Shown: positions 12,601 through 23,800 of the stretch, one piece after another
How positions within the stretch are numbered: position 1 is the stretch's first letter
Layout of the letters: every line of letters begins with the position of its first letter
Origin: Lagopus muta
Taxonomy: Eukaryota > Chordata > Aves > Galliformes > Phasianidae
Direction of reading: 5' to 3'
NCBI RefSeq assembly: GCF_023343835.1
Contig: NC_064436.1
Span: 70,981,545-71,045,544, forward strand
Length of the DNA: 64,000 bases
Notes under the pieces: model-generated
The model's input: the letters and a program-made list of their open reading frames with translations, nothing else
Databases searched by the model: none
What the model was told of the DNA's origin: nothing
Translations under genes and position numbers: made by a program

Positions 12601-15600
12601 CCCTGCTGTGCTTTGGCCCAGAGCGCAGCTCCAGAGGGGGGTCTGATAGGAAGGGGCTGTGCCCAGGGAGCGCCATGCTGCCCATCACTGCCTGGTCTGT
12701 GCCTCACGCCTGCTGGAGAGCAGCACAGGGACGGCTCTCGCTGCTGGCCTGGTGCCGCTTTTTGTCCTTGGCTGGGGTGATTGGGGTCCCACACCTCAGG
12801 GCAGCTGAGTTGGGTCGGCGTGGAGCCCGGCGTGCAGCCGCGCTCCATCTGCTCCACAGTCTGCTCAGCTGCTGCCGGGCGCACCCTGAGCTGTCCCAGC
12901 CTGGGGAGAGCTTCGTGGCGTTGGTGACGGGGCTCCTGGAGCGGCTCCTCGACTACCGGGCGGTGATGAACGATGAGAACAAAACCTACAGCATGAGCTG
13001 CACAGTCAACCTCCTGGTGAGTGCCTGCACCACATCCCCCATCTGTGGGGCCTGCAGCATCCCCACGCAGCTGCCCAGCAGCCCTGTGCCCGTGTGCCGT
13101 GGTGGCAGCAGGACTCAGGGTCAGGGATGGTGGGGGCTGCAGGAGAAGCCCTTTCCTGGGGCTGCCTCAATGCTTGCTCCTCCCCAGAACTTCTACAAGG
13201 AGATCGACCGCCAGGCCATGTACATCAGGTGAGCGCTGCCTCATCGAGGCCCCCGCACCGTCAGCACACCCAGACCGTGCTGTGGTCCCGGCCCAGCGTG
13301 GGAAGGTGCCAGCATCATTCAGGAGGGTCCCCAGCCCTGAGCTGCTCCCACCCCACCTGCTGTGACCCTGCATGGGGCGGGGATGGGGGAGCGGGCAGGG
13401 GGCACGGTGCCAGATCCCCCCCAGCACCACATCCAGCAAACCCTGCCCTGCCCCCCAGGTACCTGTACAAGCTGAAGGACCTGCACATCAGCTATGAGAA
13501 CTACACAGAGGGTGCCTACACGCTGCTGCTGCACGCACGGCTCCTCAAGGTGAGGCACGGCTGGGGGGGGGGAGCACAGCGCCCCCCCGTGGCTCAGTGT
13601 GACGCATGGCATTCCCGCTGCCCCACACAGTGGTCCGACGAGGCAAACACAGCACCCATGCAGGGCCTGCACAGCCCCAGCCTGCACACCCAGCGCCAGC
13701 TGAAGGAGGCTCTGTACAACCAGATCATCAACTACTTTGATCAAGGCAAGGTGAGCACAGCCCCGTGCAGCACAGACCGTAGGACCCAGCTCCCCCACCT
13801 CTGCCTTCCGCTCCGAGCCCCCACCTTGGCACCGCTCACCATCCCCGTTGCCATGATGGGGGCAGAGTTGCTCTGTGCCGGGCAGGGTGCTGAGATCCTG
13901 TGCTGAGCAGTTCATCCCTGCAGCCACTACAACTCCCAGTTGCCTGTTCTGCCCCTACTTCTGGGGAGATGCGGGGAGCTTGGACACCCCAGAGAGGGCT
14001 GGGCTGTGGAGGCCTGGCAGGGGCTGCGTGGTTGCAGACAGCAGGCAATGAACCCTGCTGCAGCCCTCCAGGGGCCCGTCCTGCTCCTCGCACAGGAGTG
14101 AGGCTGCAGGAGCCCTGCAGGAGGGGCAGGGCCCCCTTGGAGGTGCCCAGACCCCTTCCTGCCCTGCTCACCCTGCACTGTGCAGATGTGGGAGGAGGCC
14201 ATCCATATCTGCAAGGAGCTGGCAGAGCAGTACGAGAGTGAGATCTTTGACTATGAGATGCTGAGCGAGATCCTGGTGAGTGCCAGCTGGTCTGGGCTGC
14301 GTAGTGGGGCAGAGCGGGGGCTGAAGGCACTGCACAGTGCAGTGTGAGCCATGGGGCAGAGCGGGGGCTGCGTGGCTCCTGCCCTTTCCAGCGTGTCACC
14401 TCCCCCTGCAGCAGCGAGAAGCCAAATTCTATGAGAAGATCCTGAAGGTGCTGCGTCCCAGCCCAGACTACTTCGCCGTCGGCTACTATGGGCAAGGCTT
14501 CCCCACCTTCCTGAGGGTGAGAGGCTCCTGCTGCTGCCTGCAGCCCACGCTGCTCCTGTGCTGCTGTGCTGCACCCTGCACAGCTCTGCCTGGCAGCTGT
14601 GACCATCTCAGGGCATCTCCTGTGAGCGGAGCCCCAGGGCTGTCCTTCCTCCTTGCTGGGTCCCCGTGGTCTGAGTGCTCCAGCCCCAGTAGGGAGAACT
14701 GGTGGAGGCTGGACAGCATGCAGGATGGAGCAGCCCTGAGGGATGGGGCAATGGGGAGCTGGTAGGGAGCAGCCCAGCGTGCCTTTGGGTGCAGCACTTA
14801 TGGAAGGAAAACACGGAAACTGGTGATTCGCTATAAAAAATGATGGAGAGGAGCCCAGGTGGTGTTCCTGCACACAGGGATGTGGTGTCTGCAGGCCTCC
14901 TGGCCCTGAGCACTGGGCTGTGCTCTACCTGCAGTGCACGGCTGCAGCTGCACTGCTCCGTGGCTGCACCACGTCCCGCTTGGGGTGCAGAGCCGGATGG
15001 ATGCCCTGTACGAGCTGCAGGGATGTGCTTGTGCTGACTGGGCTATGAATGCATTTGGGAATCTCCTGGAGCTTCCCTTCAGTGCCCCACGGCTCGCTGC
15101 CCGTTAATCCATCTACCTTTCTGTTGTTGGGCTCGGGGAAGGCTTTTGCAAGAAGGGGTTCCCCCTCGGTTGGCACCTCAGTCTGCCACGACCCCCGCGG
15201 CACGCAGAGCTCAGCGCAGGGCTCGCAGCGCCGCCCCTTCCTCCCGCAGAACAAAGTCTTCATCTACCGCGGCAAAGAGTACGAACGCCGGGAGGACTTC
15301 GAGATGCGGCTGCTCAGCCCCTTCCCCAACGCCGAGAAGCTGCAGACTACGTCCCCGCCCGGCCCCGACATCACGGAGTCCCCGGGGCAGTGTATCCTTA
15401 CGGCGTGGGGACGGGCAGGGCCGGGGGGGTTCCCTGAGCCCGTGGGTCCCGCACAGCCCCAGCCCCGGGGCCCCGCTCTCCCGACAGCCCCGCGGTGTGC
15501 GCCCGAGGCTCCTTCACTCCCGCAGACATTCAGTGCTTCACTGTGCAGCCGGTGGAGGAGTCCAGGATCCGGCTCAGGGACCGCAGCATCCCGGAGCAGA

Positions 15601-18600
15601 TCACCAAGTGCGTGCCTGCGGCGCTGGGCGCTGCTCGGTGTGGGGCTGCGTCTCCTCTGCATGCAGCCCATCCTCTGCCCCTTCTCTCCTGCAGTTTCTA
15701 CAAAGCCAATCACGTCCAGAAGTTCAGCTACTCACGGCCCTTCAAGAAAGGCCCGAAGGATCCAGACAATGAATTTGCAGTGAGTGCTGATGGGGACCCC
15801 GGGGTGGGCAGAGCTGCAGGGTCCTGTGGAGCACCGGGTGTCCAGAGGAGGGCAATGCAGAGAGACTCGTCTGGGCGCTGGGGTGGGAAAGGCAGCACTG
15901 CCATGCCCCACAGGCAGGGGAGGTGGGACGTTGCGGTGATGGGAGCTGTGGGACTGATTGTGTCCTGCCTGCAGAACATGTGGATCGAGCGGACCACCTT
16001 TGTGACAGCCTACCCACTGCCCGGCATCCTGCGCTGGTTTGCAGTGACCTCCACCACCACGGTGAGGAGAGGGTGGGAGGGGAGGGGGCTCTGCTGGTAC
16101 CCGGCCCTGTGCTGCCCCTGCCCACCCAGCAGCTCCGTGGGGGGGTCCCACACCGCAGTCAGAAGGGGGGGTTGGGCATCGCTGAGGCTCTGGGTGCTGC
16201 AGCAGTGCAGGAGATGGGTCATCACTGCTCTGGTGACAGTTGTGCTGCAGAGCAATGTACAGCAGTGCTGCCACACGTGCCTGTGCCTGGACCACGCGTG
16301 CTGCTGCTGCATGGCTGCTCCTGCAGTGCAATGACATTTACTTGGCTTCCCACAAGCTCTGCACTGCACTGCTGCTGTCACACAGCTGCATGAGGCTGTG
16401 GTCCCTCGTGCAAGGCATTGACCTTGCAGGCAGCCTGGAGTCAGGGAGCAGAACGATACATCCCCTTGGGCCCCAACTCAGCTCCATGCACACGACTCAT
16501 GGGTTTGAGGGGCTCCGTAGGGGTCCTGGGCTCCGGGGATGGGGAGAAATCACCCACTGGCCCCAAGCAGAAGGGGCAGTGTTCTTTGCCGAGCAGCTGC
16601 TGACCTCCTTCCCCTGGCACAGACCACCATCTCCCCCCTGGAGAACGCCATAGAGACCATGATGAAAACAAATGAGAAGATTCTGAGTGAGATCAACCGG
16701 CACCAGAACGACCCCGGCCTGCCCATCAACCCGCTCTCCATGCTGCTCAATGGCATCGTGGACCCCGCCGTCATGGGCGGCTTCGCCAAGTACGAGACGG
16801 TGAGGAAGCGCTGCACCAGGGCTGGGACTGAGCACAGGGAGCAGATTGAGGGGCACCGCTCCTTTCCCTGCCCGACCCACAGGGGTCAGCCATCAGGTGC
16901 TGAGCAGCTCGCTGCAGGCTTTCTTCCAGGAGCCGTACCTGGAGGAGCACCCCGAGGACCGGGGCAACATCGAGAGGCTGAAGGACCTGATTGCCTGGCA
17001 GGTACTGCCCACAGCCCCGTGGGGAGCCCCTCACCCCTGCATCCAAAGGGGAGCCCGGGCAGCTCCATCCCCCCCTCCTGCAGATCCCACTGCTGTCAGA
17101 GGGAATCCGGATCCACGGACAGAAGGTGACGGAGGATCTGCGGCCCTTCCACGAGCGCATGGAGCAGTGCTTCGTGCAGCTGCGGGCCAAGGTGGAGAGC
17201 CAGTATGGGGTGCGTGAGATGGTGAGTGCTGGGTGGGGAGCAGGGCACGGCAGTGTGTGTGGGGGAGCTCAGCTTGACCCTGCTTGACCCTGCTGTGGGA
17301 TGGTGGCACATGGCCAGGACAGGCAGGGAGGCACTGCTGAGCAGAAGGGAGCAGAGTGGCACTCGATGCCTTCACCTTTCCTGGCTGCTTCTCCCCCTGT
17401 GCTCCCAGATCTCCTTCGAGGACCGGCGGAGCGGACGACCCCGGTCTGTGACCTGGGCACCAGACTGGGAGCGGCTGAGCCAGGCCAGAGACAGGCGAGT
17501 GCAGCAGGAGAGGCACCACCTCATCCCCACACCCAGGAGCCACTCGTTCCCCTGCACCCTGTGCACTCCCCTCCCACCTGCCCCATTCCGATGCCCTCTG
17601 TTTCCCACTCTGGTGTTTTGCACCAAGCCCCACTTCTGCATCCATTCCGCCATCCGTCACGGCAGCCCCGTCCAGTGGGAGGACGTGGAGCAGAGACACC
17701 CAGTGCAGCCAGCACTGCGCTCACCTGAACCACTCACACCTGTTCTGTGGGTCCCTGCTAAGCTTTGCCATGGGCTCTGCCTGGCACAGCTCAGCTCCCC
17801 ACCCCTCACCAGTCGCAGTTGCTCTGCAGCATGGAGGCATCCCCGATCCAGAAGCCCAACCCACGGAGCGCCGAGGACGAGCGCAGGGAGAACCGCTCCA
17901 GCACGTTCTTCTCCTACCGCCGGCCGGAGCCGCGCCAGTCCGCCTCGGAGCTGCCGGAGCCAAAGGTGATGCGGTGATGCCACCCGCACGGCCCTCCGCT
18001 CGCCGTCGCCGGCCGATGGTGAAGAACGGCGCTGGGGCTCGGGGGTCACAAAGCCCAGAGCTGGAGAGCATCGCGACCCGCATCGCTTCTGGGACCTGCA
18101 GCCCGGCTGAGCCGCCCCGGGAGGTGACGCCTTTTCTCTGCTCCAGGACGACAGGCGGAGACGCTCCTGCAGCGTGAGTGAGAGCGGCCCGGGCAGCCCC
18201 GATGGAAAGCTGCCACCCCAGAGCCGTGACTCGGCGGGCGCTCAGCCCGGCCCCACAGGTACCGGCAGACCCCCTGCCCCGCACCCCCCGCACCTCCCGG
18301 CCCCGCGTGGGTTGCGCTGCCCGACCCGACCCGACCCCTCCGCGCAGTGCTGTCCCCCACCGGGTTCTGCGGCCGCGTGAAGAGCGCCAGCAAAGCCCCA
18401 CCGCTGCCGCGCAGGATCAGCCCCGCGGTGTACGAGACCTTCCTGGAGGGGAGCGATGCTGCCAACGGGGGAAAGGTACCGCCCGGCCCCGCTGCCCCCG
18501 CCCGCGGAGCCGTCCGTCTGTAACTGTCCGTCTGTCTGCAGGCGCTGCCGTCGCTCGCAGATGGGAGCAAAGGGCTGAAGTCTCCTCCGCCTCCGCCCCC

Positions 18601-18628
18601 GAAGTCTAAACGGCTGTCCCAGCTCTGA
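9626..18628 (+). CDS. DOCK-A subfamily Rac guanine nucleotide exchange factor (DOCK2/DOCK1/5-like), C-terminal part with DHR2
   Basis: DOCK proteins load Rac with GTP through the DHR2 domain at the plasma membrane. Twenty-five exons join in one open frame of 871 codons: 9626-9724, 9863-9957, 10212-10290, 10382-10482, 10635-10693, 11138-11286, 12420-12505, 12860-13016, 13188-13228, 13459-13549, 13631-13750, 14186-14275, 14412-14516, 15250-15391, 15526-15607, 15695-15779, 15975-16061, 16623-16799, 16918-17001, 17084-17221, 17409-17494, 17830-17965, 18147-18258, 18348-18475, 18542-18628 (TGA). Hallmarks include [33 protein letters not shown]-like sequence, [30 protein letters not shown] and [19 protein letters not shown], which carries the valine nucleotide sensor. 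The core is closest by memory to DOCK2, but the tail is short and ends in a proline run plus KSKRLSQL, more like the SH3-ligand tails of DOCK1/5. The roughly 1000 N-terminal residues (SH3, DHR1) are not in the first 9.6 kb. One intron (17495-17829) appears to use a GC donor. It may be a fourth DOCK-A ohnologue rather than DOCK2 itself. Confidence 0.9.
10819..10929. repeat. Tandem repeat, about seven 15-16 bp units
   Basis: Degenerate copies of GTGAGTGTGCACCATGT-type units run head to tail in the DOCK intron between exons 5 and 6. Several units contain GTGAGT, a consensus 5' splice site, so the array presents repeated decoy donors. Confidence 0.85.
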
Positions 18629-19071
18629 ACCCAGGACGGGAGCGGCGGGCCGCAGCTCGAGCGGCTCCCGGACAAATCCCCCCTCTTACCCCCCCCGCAG
18701 CTCCTGCACAGCCGCGGACTCCCGAGCGCTCCGGAGCACTGCCGTTCCGCGAGCGTCGGCCGTCACCGCCCGCTGCCCCCCGCACTGCAGCGCTCCGGTT
18801 CGCAGCCCCCCGCCCGCCCGGCGTTGCGGCCCCCCGTGGCCGACGGGACCGTCGCCCTCACTGCCGGCGCAGTGTGACAGCGGTCCGCGCCTGCCCTGAC
18901 CCCTTTCCCCGCTCCTGCTCCCCCCCCCCCCAGTGCCTCCATCCCGCAGCTGCTCCCGGCCCGAGCCCCGCACGGGATTCGTTCGGGCTGTGAGCGCATG
19001 TGAGCAGCGCAGCGCGTTGTGCGGTGTTCGCTCCCGCATCTCTCCGGCTTCCCAGCCGCACCGCACCGCCC

Positions 19072-19077
19072 AATAAA
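19072..19077 (+). terminator. Poly(A) signal of the DOCK gene
   Basis: AATAAA lies 444 nt after the DOCK stop codon, within a GC-rich 3' UTR; it is the only canonical plus-strand hexamer before the convergent BNIP3-like gene. Confidence 0.75.
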
Positions 19078-19212
19078 GGAGCCCCGCAGCAGCCGTCCGT
19101 GCGGCGGGGTCGGTCGGTCGGTCGGACGCTCAGCGCTCGCCCCGGGCCGGGCGGCTGGCACAGCTCCGCACTGCGGGTCCACCGCTGGTGCTGACCGCAC
19201 GCGGTTCCGCTC

Positions 19213-19218
19213 TTTATT
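19213..19218 (-). terminator. Poly(A) signal of the BNIP3-like gene
   Basis: TTTATT on the plus strand reads AATAAA on the minus strand, about 225 nt after the BNIP3-like stop. Only some 135 bp separate it from the DOCK signal, so the two genes are tightly tail to tail. Confidence 0.75.
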
Positions 19219-19440
19219 TCCACGCGGCCCCGCGGGTTCAGGGCCGTACGTACAGTCCACCGTGATAACGAGGAGCCCGGCGAGACGGGGGGAGAAGGGG
19301 GGGTGGAGGGCGGAGCGGGGGCCGCCAGCGGCGGTGGGCTCCGGTGGGGCGAGGAAGGGACGGGGGGAGACGGCGCCGCACCGAGCACCGGGCTGACCCC
19401 GCAGAGCGGAACGGAGGCCGCTCCTCGCTGGGCCCGGCGC

Positions 19441-20417
19441 TCACAGCGGGTTTGCCGAGGAGGCCGCCAGCCGCTTCCCGATGTAGATCCTGGAGGGCAG
19501 AGAGGCGGCGTCGGACTGCGCGGGGGCAGCCCGCTACGAACGCCGAGCACGGCGGCCCCGCAGGAGCCCCGCAGTCACTCACCCCAGCCCCAGGGTCAGC
19601 GCGTGGCTGAGCAGCAGCGGGGGGATGACGAGCAGCAGCAGCTCGGAGCCGAAGAGCCGCTTCTTCCTCAGCACCGCGCCGTCCCGCAGCGCCCACCGCA
19701 CCGGCGGGGTGGGACACGCGAAGGGGAGGTGATCCCTGCGGGGAGCGGGGTTAGGGCCGGGGCGAGGGGCTGGCGGGGGGACGCGGGGGGGCGGGCGGCT
19801 CACTTCGCACAGCGGTGCTCGGGGCAGCGGGCGCAGCTCCGGCTGAGCGCTGCGGGCGGACGGCGCTCGGTCCGCTCGGCGTCCTGCGGGGGGTCCCGCG
19901 GCGCGGACGGCTCCGGGCGGGACTTCGGCGCTTCCTCCCGTTCCGGCGGGGTCTGCGGGCGGCCCGGGGGGGGCGGGAGCCGCTCGCTCACCTTCGCGGC
20001 GCTTTCCTCGTCCCGGGCCGGGGAGCCGCGCGCCGGCAGCGCCCTGAGAACAGCCCCGCGTCGGTGCACCGCACGGCAGGGCGCGGTGCGGGGACGCTCC
20101 GGGACTCACCACCCGTCGGCGCCGTCCGGCTCCAGCTGCGCGTCCAGCAGCATCCGCTCCACGTCGGCGTGGCACGAGAAGGGCGCGGGGTCGCAGCGCA
20201 GCTCCACCCAGGAGCCTGCGGGCGGCCGTCAGCCCCGCACCGCCCGGGGACGCGCCGCACCCCCCCGCCCGGGAGCGCTACCGGAGACCGCGGGCCGGCC
20301 CCTCTGTCCCCCGTGGCTCCCGGTGCCCCCCGGCCCGCCCGGCCCCCGCCGCACCCCGAGCCCCCACCGCCTCCCTCCTTCCCCGCCCCGCACACCGTCG
20401 TCGCCGCCGCCCGCCAT
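19441..20417 (-). CDS. BNIP3/BNIP3L (NIX) family mitophagy receptor, third paralogue
   Basis: BNIP3-family proteins sit in the outer mitochondrial membrane by a C-terminal anchor and recruit LC3/GABARAP to drive mitophagy. Five exons (20282-20417, 20110-20215, 19804-20043, 19583-19735, 19441-19489) give 227 residues, against 194 for human BNIP3 and 219 for BNIP3L. A Gly/Arg-rich N-terminus precedes GSWVELRCD, an LIR with W-x-x-L. VERMLLDAQLE matches the family's MEKILLDAQHE. The middle is Pro/Glu/Arg-rich and diverged, though an SRPE tetrapeptide (PPTC7-binding in BNIP3/NIX) is present at a shifted place. The anchor LLLSHALTLGLGIYIGKRL keeps the His and glycine-zipper dimer motif; IYIGKRL is BNIP3L-like. 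An aspartate stands where BNIP3 has the phosphorylated Ser24 after the LIR. The 39-nt segment 19953-19991 has intron-like ends but is in frame and too short for a usual intron, so I keep it coding. Teleost bnip4 is a possible orthologue. Confidence 0.9.
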
Positions 20418-20640
20418 GGCCCCGCGCTTCCCGCCGTTCTCAGCCCCCGCCCGGTGCCGCGGCTCCTTCGGTCACGTGACAGCCGCGAGCCCCCATGTAA
20501 ATAAAACCGCCGGCACCGGCGGCCCGCGCCTTAAAAGGGCACCGGCCCCTCCCGTCGGGCCCGCACGCCGACGCCCGCCGCTCCCGCCCCTCGACAGACG
20601 CGGGCGGCGCTCCGCGCTCGCGTCGCCCCTTTAAGCGGCG
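20418..20640 (-). promoter_or_regulatory. Promoter region of the BNIP3-like gene with a palindromic E-box
   Basis: The CpG-rich interval upstream of the start codon contains the 10-bp palindrome GTCACGTGAC at 20471-20480, 54-63 nt before the ATG. It fits MiT/TFE (CLEAR) and USF sites and includes ACGTG, the HIF core. An AT-rich TTTTATTTAC on the minus strand near 20497-20509 is a weak TATA-like candidate. The interval is squeezed between this start and the AUP1 3' end. Confidence 0.55.
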
Positions 20641-20748
20641 CCTACGTGCGGGCAGCGGGCGGGCGGCGGCCGCGGCGCGTGCAGAGCCGCACGGAGCAGC
20701 GCGGCCCCGCCCCGCCCCCCCGGACACCGCCGTTTGCTTCCAGCGCCG

Positions 20749-20754
20749 TTTATT
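20749..20754 (-). terminator. AUP1: Poly(A) signal of AUP1
   Basis: Plus-strand TTTATT reads AATAAA on the minus strand, 71 nt beyond the AUP1 stop, giving a very short 3' UTR that ends in the CpG-rich interval between AUP1 and the BNIP3-like promoter. Confidence 0.8.
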
Positions 20755-20824
20755 GCCGCTCCGCCGCTCCCGGCCGCGCCGCCCCAGCCCCGCGACGCCG
20801 CCGTTGCCGCTCCGCTCCGGTCAC

Positions 20825-23800
20825 TCAGGGGCTGCCCCCGGCCCGCGCCGCGCCGTGCTTCTCGGCGAACCTCCTGCGGAGAGACGGGCAGACGGTACCG
20901 CACGGCACGGCGCGGCCGCAGCGGGACCCCCGGCGGGGACAGCCGCGGAGCCGCAGCGCCAGGAGCACCGAACGAACGGAGCCGGGAAAGCGAAGCCCCC
21001 CCCGGCCCCGTCTGCGTTCGGCAGCCCCAACGCGGGCGCCCTGCCGAGCGTGAAGAAACTCCTCGGGTTCGGCTGCAACCAGCGCGAGCCCCGCGCCCCT
21101 CCAGTGCCGCACTGCGAGGCGGCGGAGCCCAGGAAACAGAGCGGAGGACCGAGAGCGGCACAGGGGGGGTGGGAAAGGCCAGGAAGGGCTTCGCAGCCCC
21201 TGCAGCCCCTGCAGCCCTTCCCTCTGCAGGACAGATCCCAGTGCCGGGCTGAGCATCTCGGCCCGCAGCAAAAGGCATTGGAGCAGCGGAGGGAAAAGGA
21301 AGATGGGGGAAAACGTGGGTGTGGGAGCTTTGTAGCTTCAGGTTCTGGCAGCGAGATGGGCCTGCAGGAATCCCACATCCCTGAGGGTGAAAGGTTGGAG
21401 CTGAGATGGACTCGGGGATCGGGTCGGGCAATGGCCCCGACGGGAGGGAACTGCACGATGTGGGTGAGGCTGCTCTGTGATCTCTGGCTGGGAGAGGAGC
21501 CCAAAGGAAGCAAACGTCCCTGCTGTGTTCAGTTAGGGCAAGCAGGGGCTGAAGGAAGCAGGGCAGTCAGCCTCACCTCCATCTGCGCCCCCAGTCCTGC
21601 AAGCCACTTCCTAACACACGGGGGAAAAGAGATCAGGAGCAGTTAGCATGGATCACCAAGGGAAATATCACCCACAGCCCTGACACAGCGCAGCGAAACG
21701 ACTGGCCTGGCTCTGACACTGCTGGAATGGGGGCTGGATGGGCAGTGAGAGATCAAATGCCACCTGGTTGGCTGGGCCCAGAGGTGGCAGCCAGGGGTGA
21801 GAGGAGAAGCCCAAGGTCAACAAGGGGTCCAGCCCTGTCTGCCATCTGCACTAACAATCTGGACAGTGGCACTGACTGCATCCTCAGGAAGTCTGCAGGT
21901 GACACAAAGCTGGGGTGAGCAGCAGGTACAGCAGTGTCACACTGCCACGGGAACCCGGCCTGACAGGCTGGAAGAACTGCAGGAACCTCAGCAAGAAGTG
22001 CAGATCCCTGCATGTGGGAAGGAGCAGCCGCAGCACTGGGCTGGAGGCACAGCAGCTTAGCAAAAAACAGACCTGCATAACGCAAAGCACGGCCAGCAGG
22101 TGAAGGGAGGTGATTTATTCAGCACCACAAAGGCCATCAGGGATGCTGGGTTCAGTTCTGGGCTCCCCAAAGCAAGAAACAGTGACAGAGTCAGGGCCAC
22201 AAAGGCAGTGAAAGGACTGGAGCTTACTTCCCATAAGGAAAGGCTGAGAGAGCAGGGGCTGTTCACCCTGGGGAAGGCCGAAGGGAAAGCTCATCACAGT
22301 TATCACAGAATCACAGAACAGTCTGGGCTGCAAAGGAGCACAGCGCTCATCCAGCTCCAACCCCTGCTGTGTGCAGGTCAACCAGCAGCCCAGGCTGCCC
22401 AGAGCCACATCCAGCCTGGCCTTGAAACCTGGGGCATCCACAGCCTCCTTGGGCAACCTGTAACAGTGCCTCACCACCCTCTGGGTGAAAAACTTCCTCC
22501 TGATATCCAACCTAAACCTCCCCTGTCTCAGTTTAAGACCTTTCCTCCTTATCCTATCACTGACAACCCATGTAAGCAGTCCTTCCCCCTCCTGTTTATG
22601 CGCTCCCTTCAAGTACTGGAAGTGCTGCATCAACGTCAATAAATACCTGACAGGTGGCACAAGGAGGACAGAGTCAGGCTCTTCTCCTTGGTGCCCAGTG
22701 CCAGGCCTAGGGGCTCAGGCTGCAGCTGAGCTTGGCACCAGATGGCTTCTCCTGCTCACTGTAAGACTCCTGCACAAGGTGGGGACTCCACTCTGTAGCA
22801 GTTCTGTGCCACTTTGGATTGAACCAAAGCCTCTGTGATCTCTGCCATCTTCTAAGGTGTCAGCCAGGCTCCCCTCCAGACACGCAGGCACCACGAAAAC
22901 ATCAGCTCCTTTGGGAGCTTATTCCACTGATTGAATAGATTTCCTCTACAGAAATAAGCTTACAACTTCTGACCATCAGTTACTATTCTGCATTTCTTTG
23001 ACAGATTGAAAAGCCCGATTCCTGCACCCAGAAAAATAATCACATACAGCGAGCCACCTCAGTTACTGTCAGTTTAACAGACTTCACTTCCTCTCCTATA
23101 ATTTTACGGCTCCTCTCCAAATTCATCCTGAATTTTCTGCATCTTTTCTAAAAAAAAAAAGAAAAAAAAAAGAAAAAAGCACCACGTGCCAGAAGTGGGC
23201 ACTCACTCCACTATTTGCATCATCTGAACTGCACACAGAGGTCAAACTCCCTCCCTGTCCCCTGTCAGCATTCTCCTCTTTCACTGAGGAAGATTAATGG
23301 CAGCATCCCTTTGCCAAACAGCGAAGTCCCTCTTCTAACATGAGTGTTCCACAGCATCAGTACTTATTTCAAAGACGTCCACAGCCTCACAGTGGCTCCT
23401 ATCAGTCAAATCTGTTACACCAGAGAACAAAACCACTTTTTTTGCTAAGCTCTGTCCCTCAGAGATCGCGGTTCTGGCAAATAGCTTCTATCCCACTCAG
23501 TGCTCACAAACAGAAACCCGGCGGCAGCTGAAGGCAAACAGAGATTTCCAAGATGACAACAGGCTGCACGCCTGGGAGAGGTGAAGCAGAAAAGCGTGGG
23601 CAAAGTATGGGGCAGAGCGTGGTGGGATGGGGCTGGGGCTGCACTCACCTCCTGGCATAGTCGTACAGCGCGCGCTTCCTCTCCTGCAGGGACAGGTGCC
23701 GTTCCACGGGGGACTTTGCAAACTGCTTTGTAGCTGGCTGGAACAGAAAGCACAAAAGTCAACTGGAAACAAAGCCAGGAAACCTCCTGATTGGCCCTGT

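Noticed and set aside
9626-18628. Plain DOCK2 orthologue
   Set aside because: DHR2 resembles DOCK2, but the short polyproline tail and the AUP1-HTRA2-LOXL3 linkage do not fit; left as DOCK-A member pending a tree.
19953-19991. 39-nt intron within BNIP3-like exon 3
   Set aside because: It has GTGAGC and CCGCAG ends, but is below usual vertebrate intron size and reads through in frame; kept as coding, with alternative use possible.
19303-20634. 443-codon plus-strand frame
   Set aside because: Antisense shadow of the BNIP3-like gene in CpG-rich DNA.
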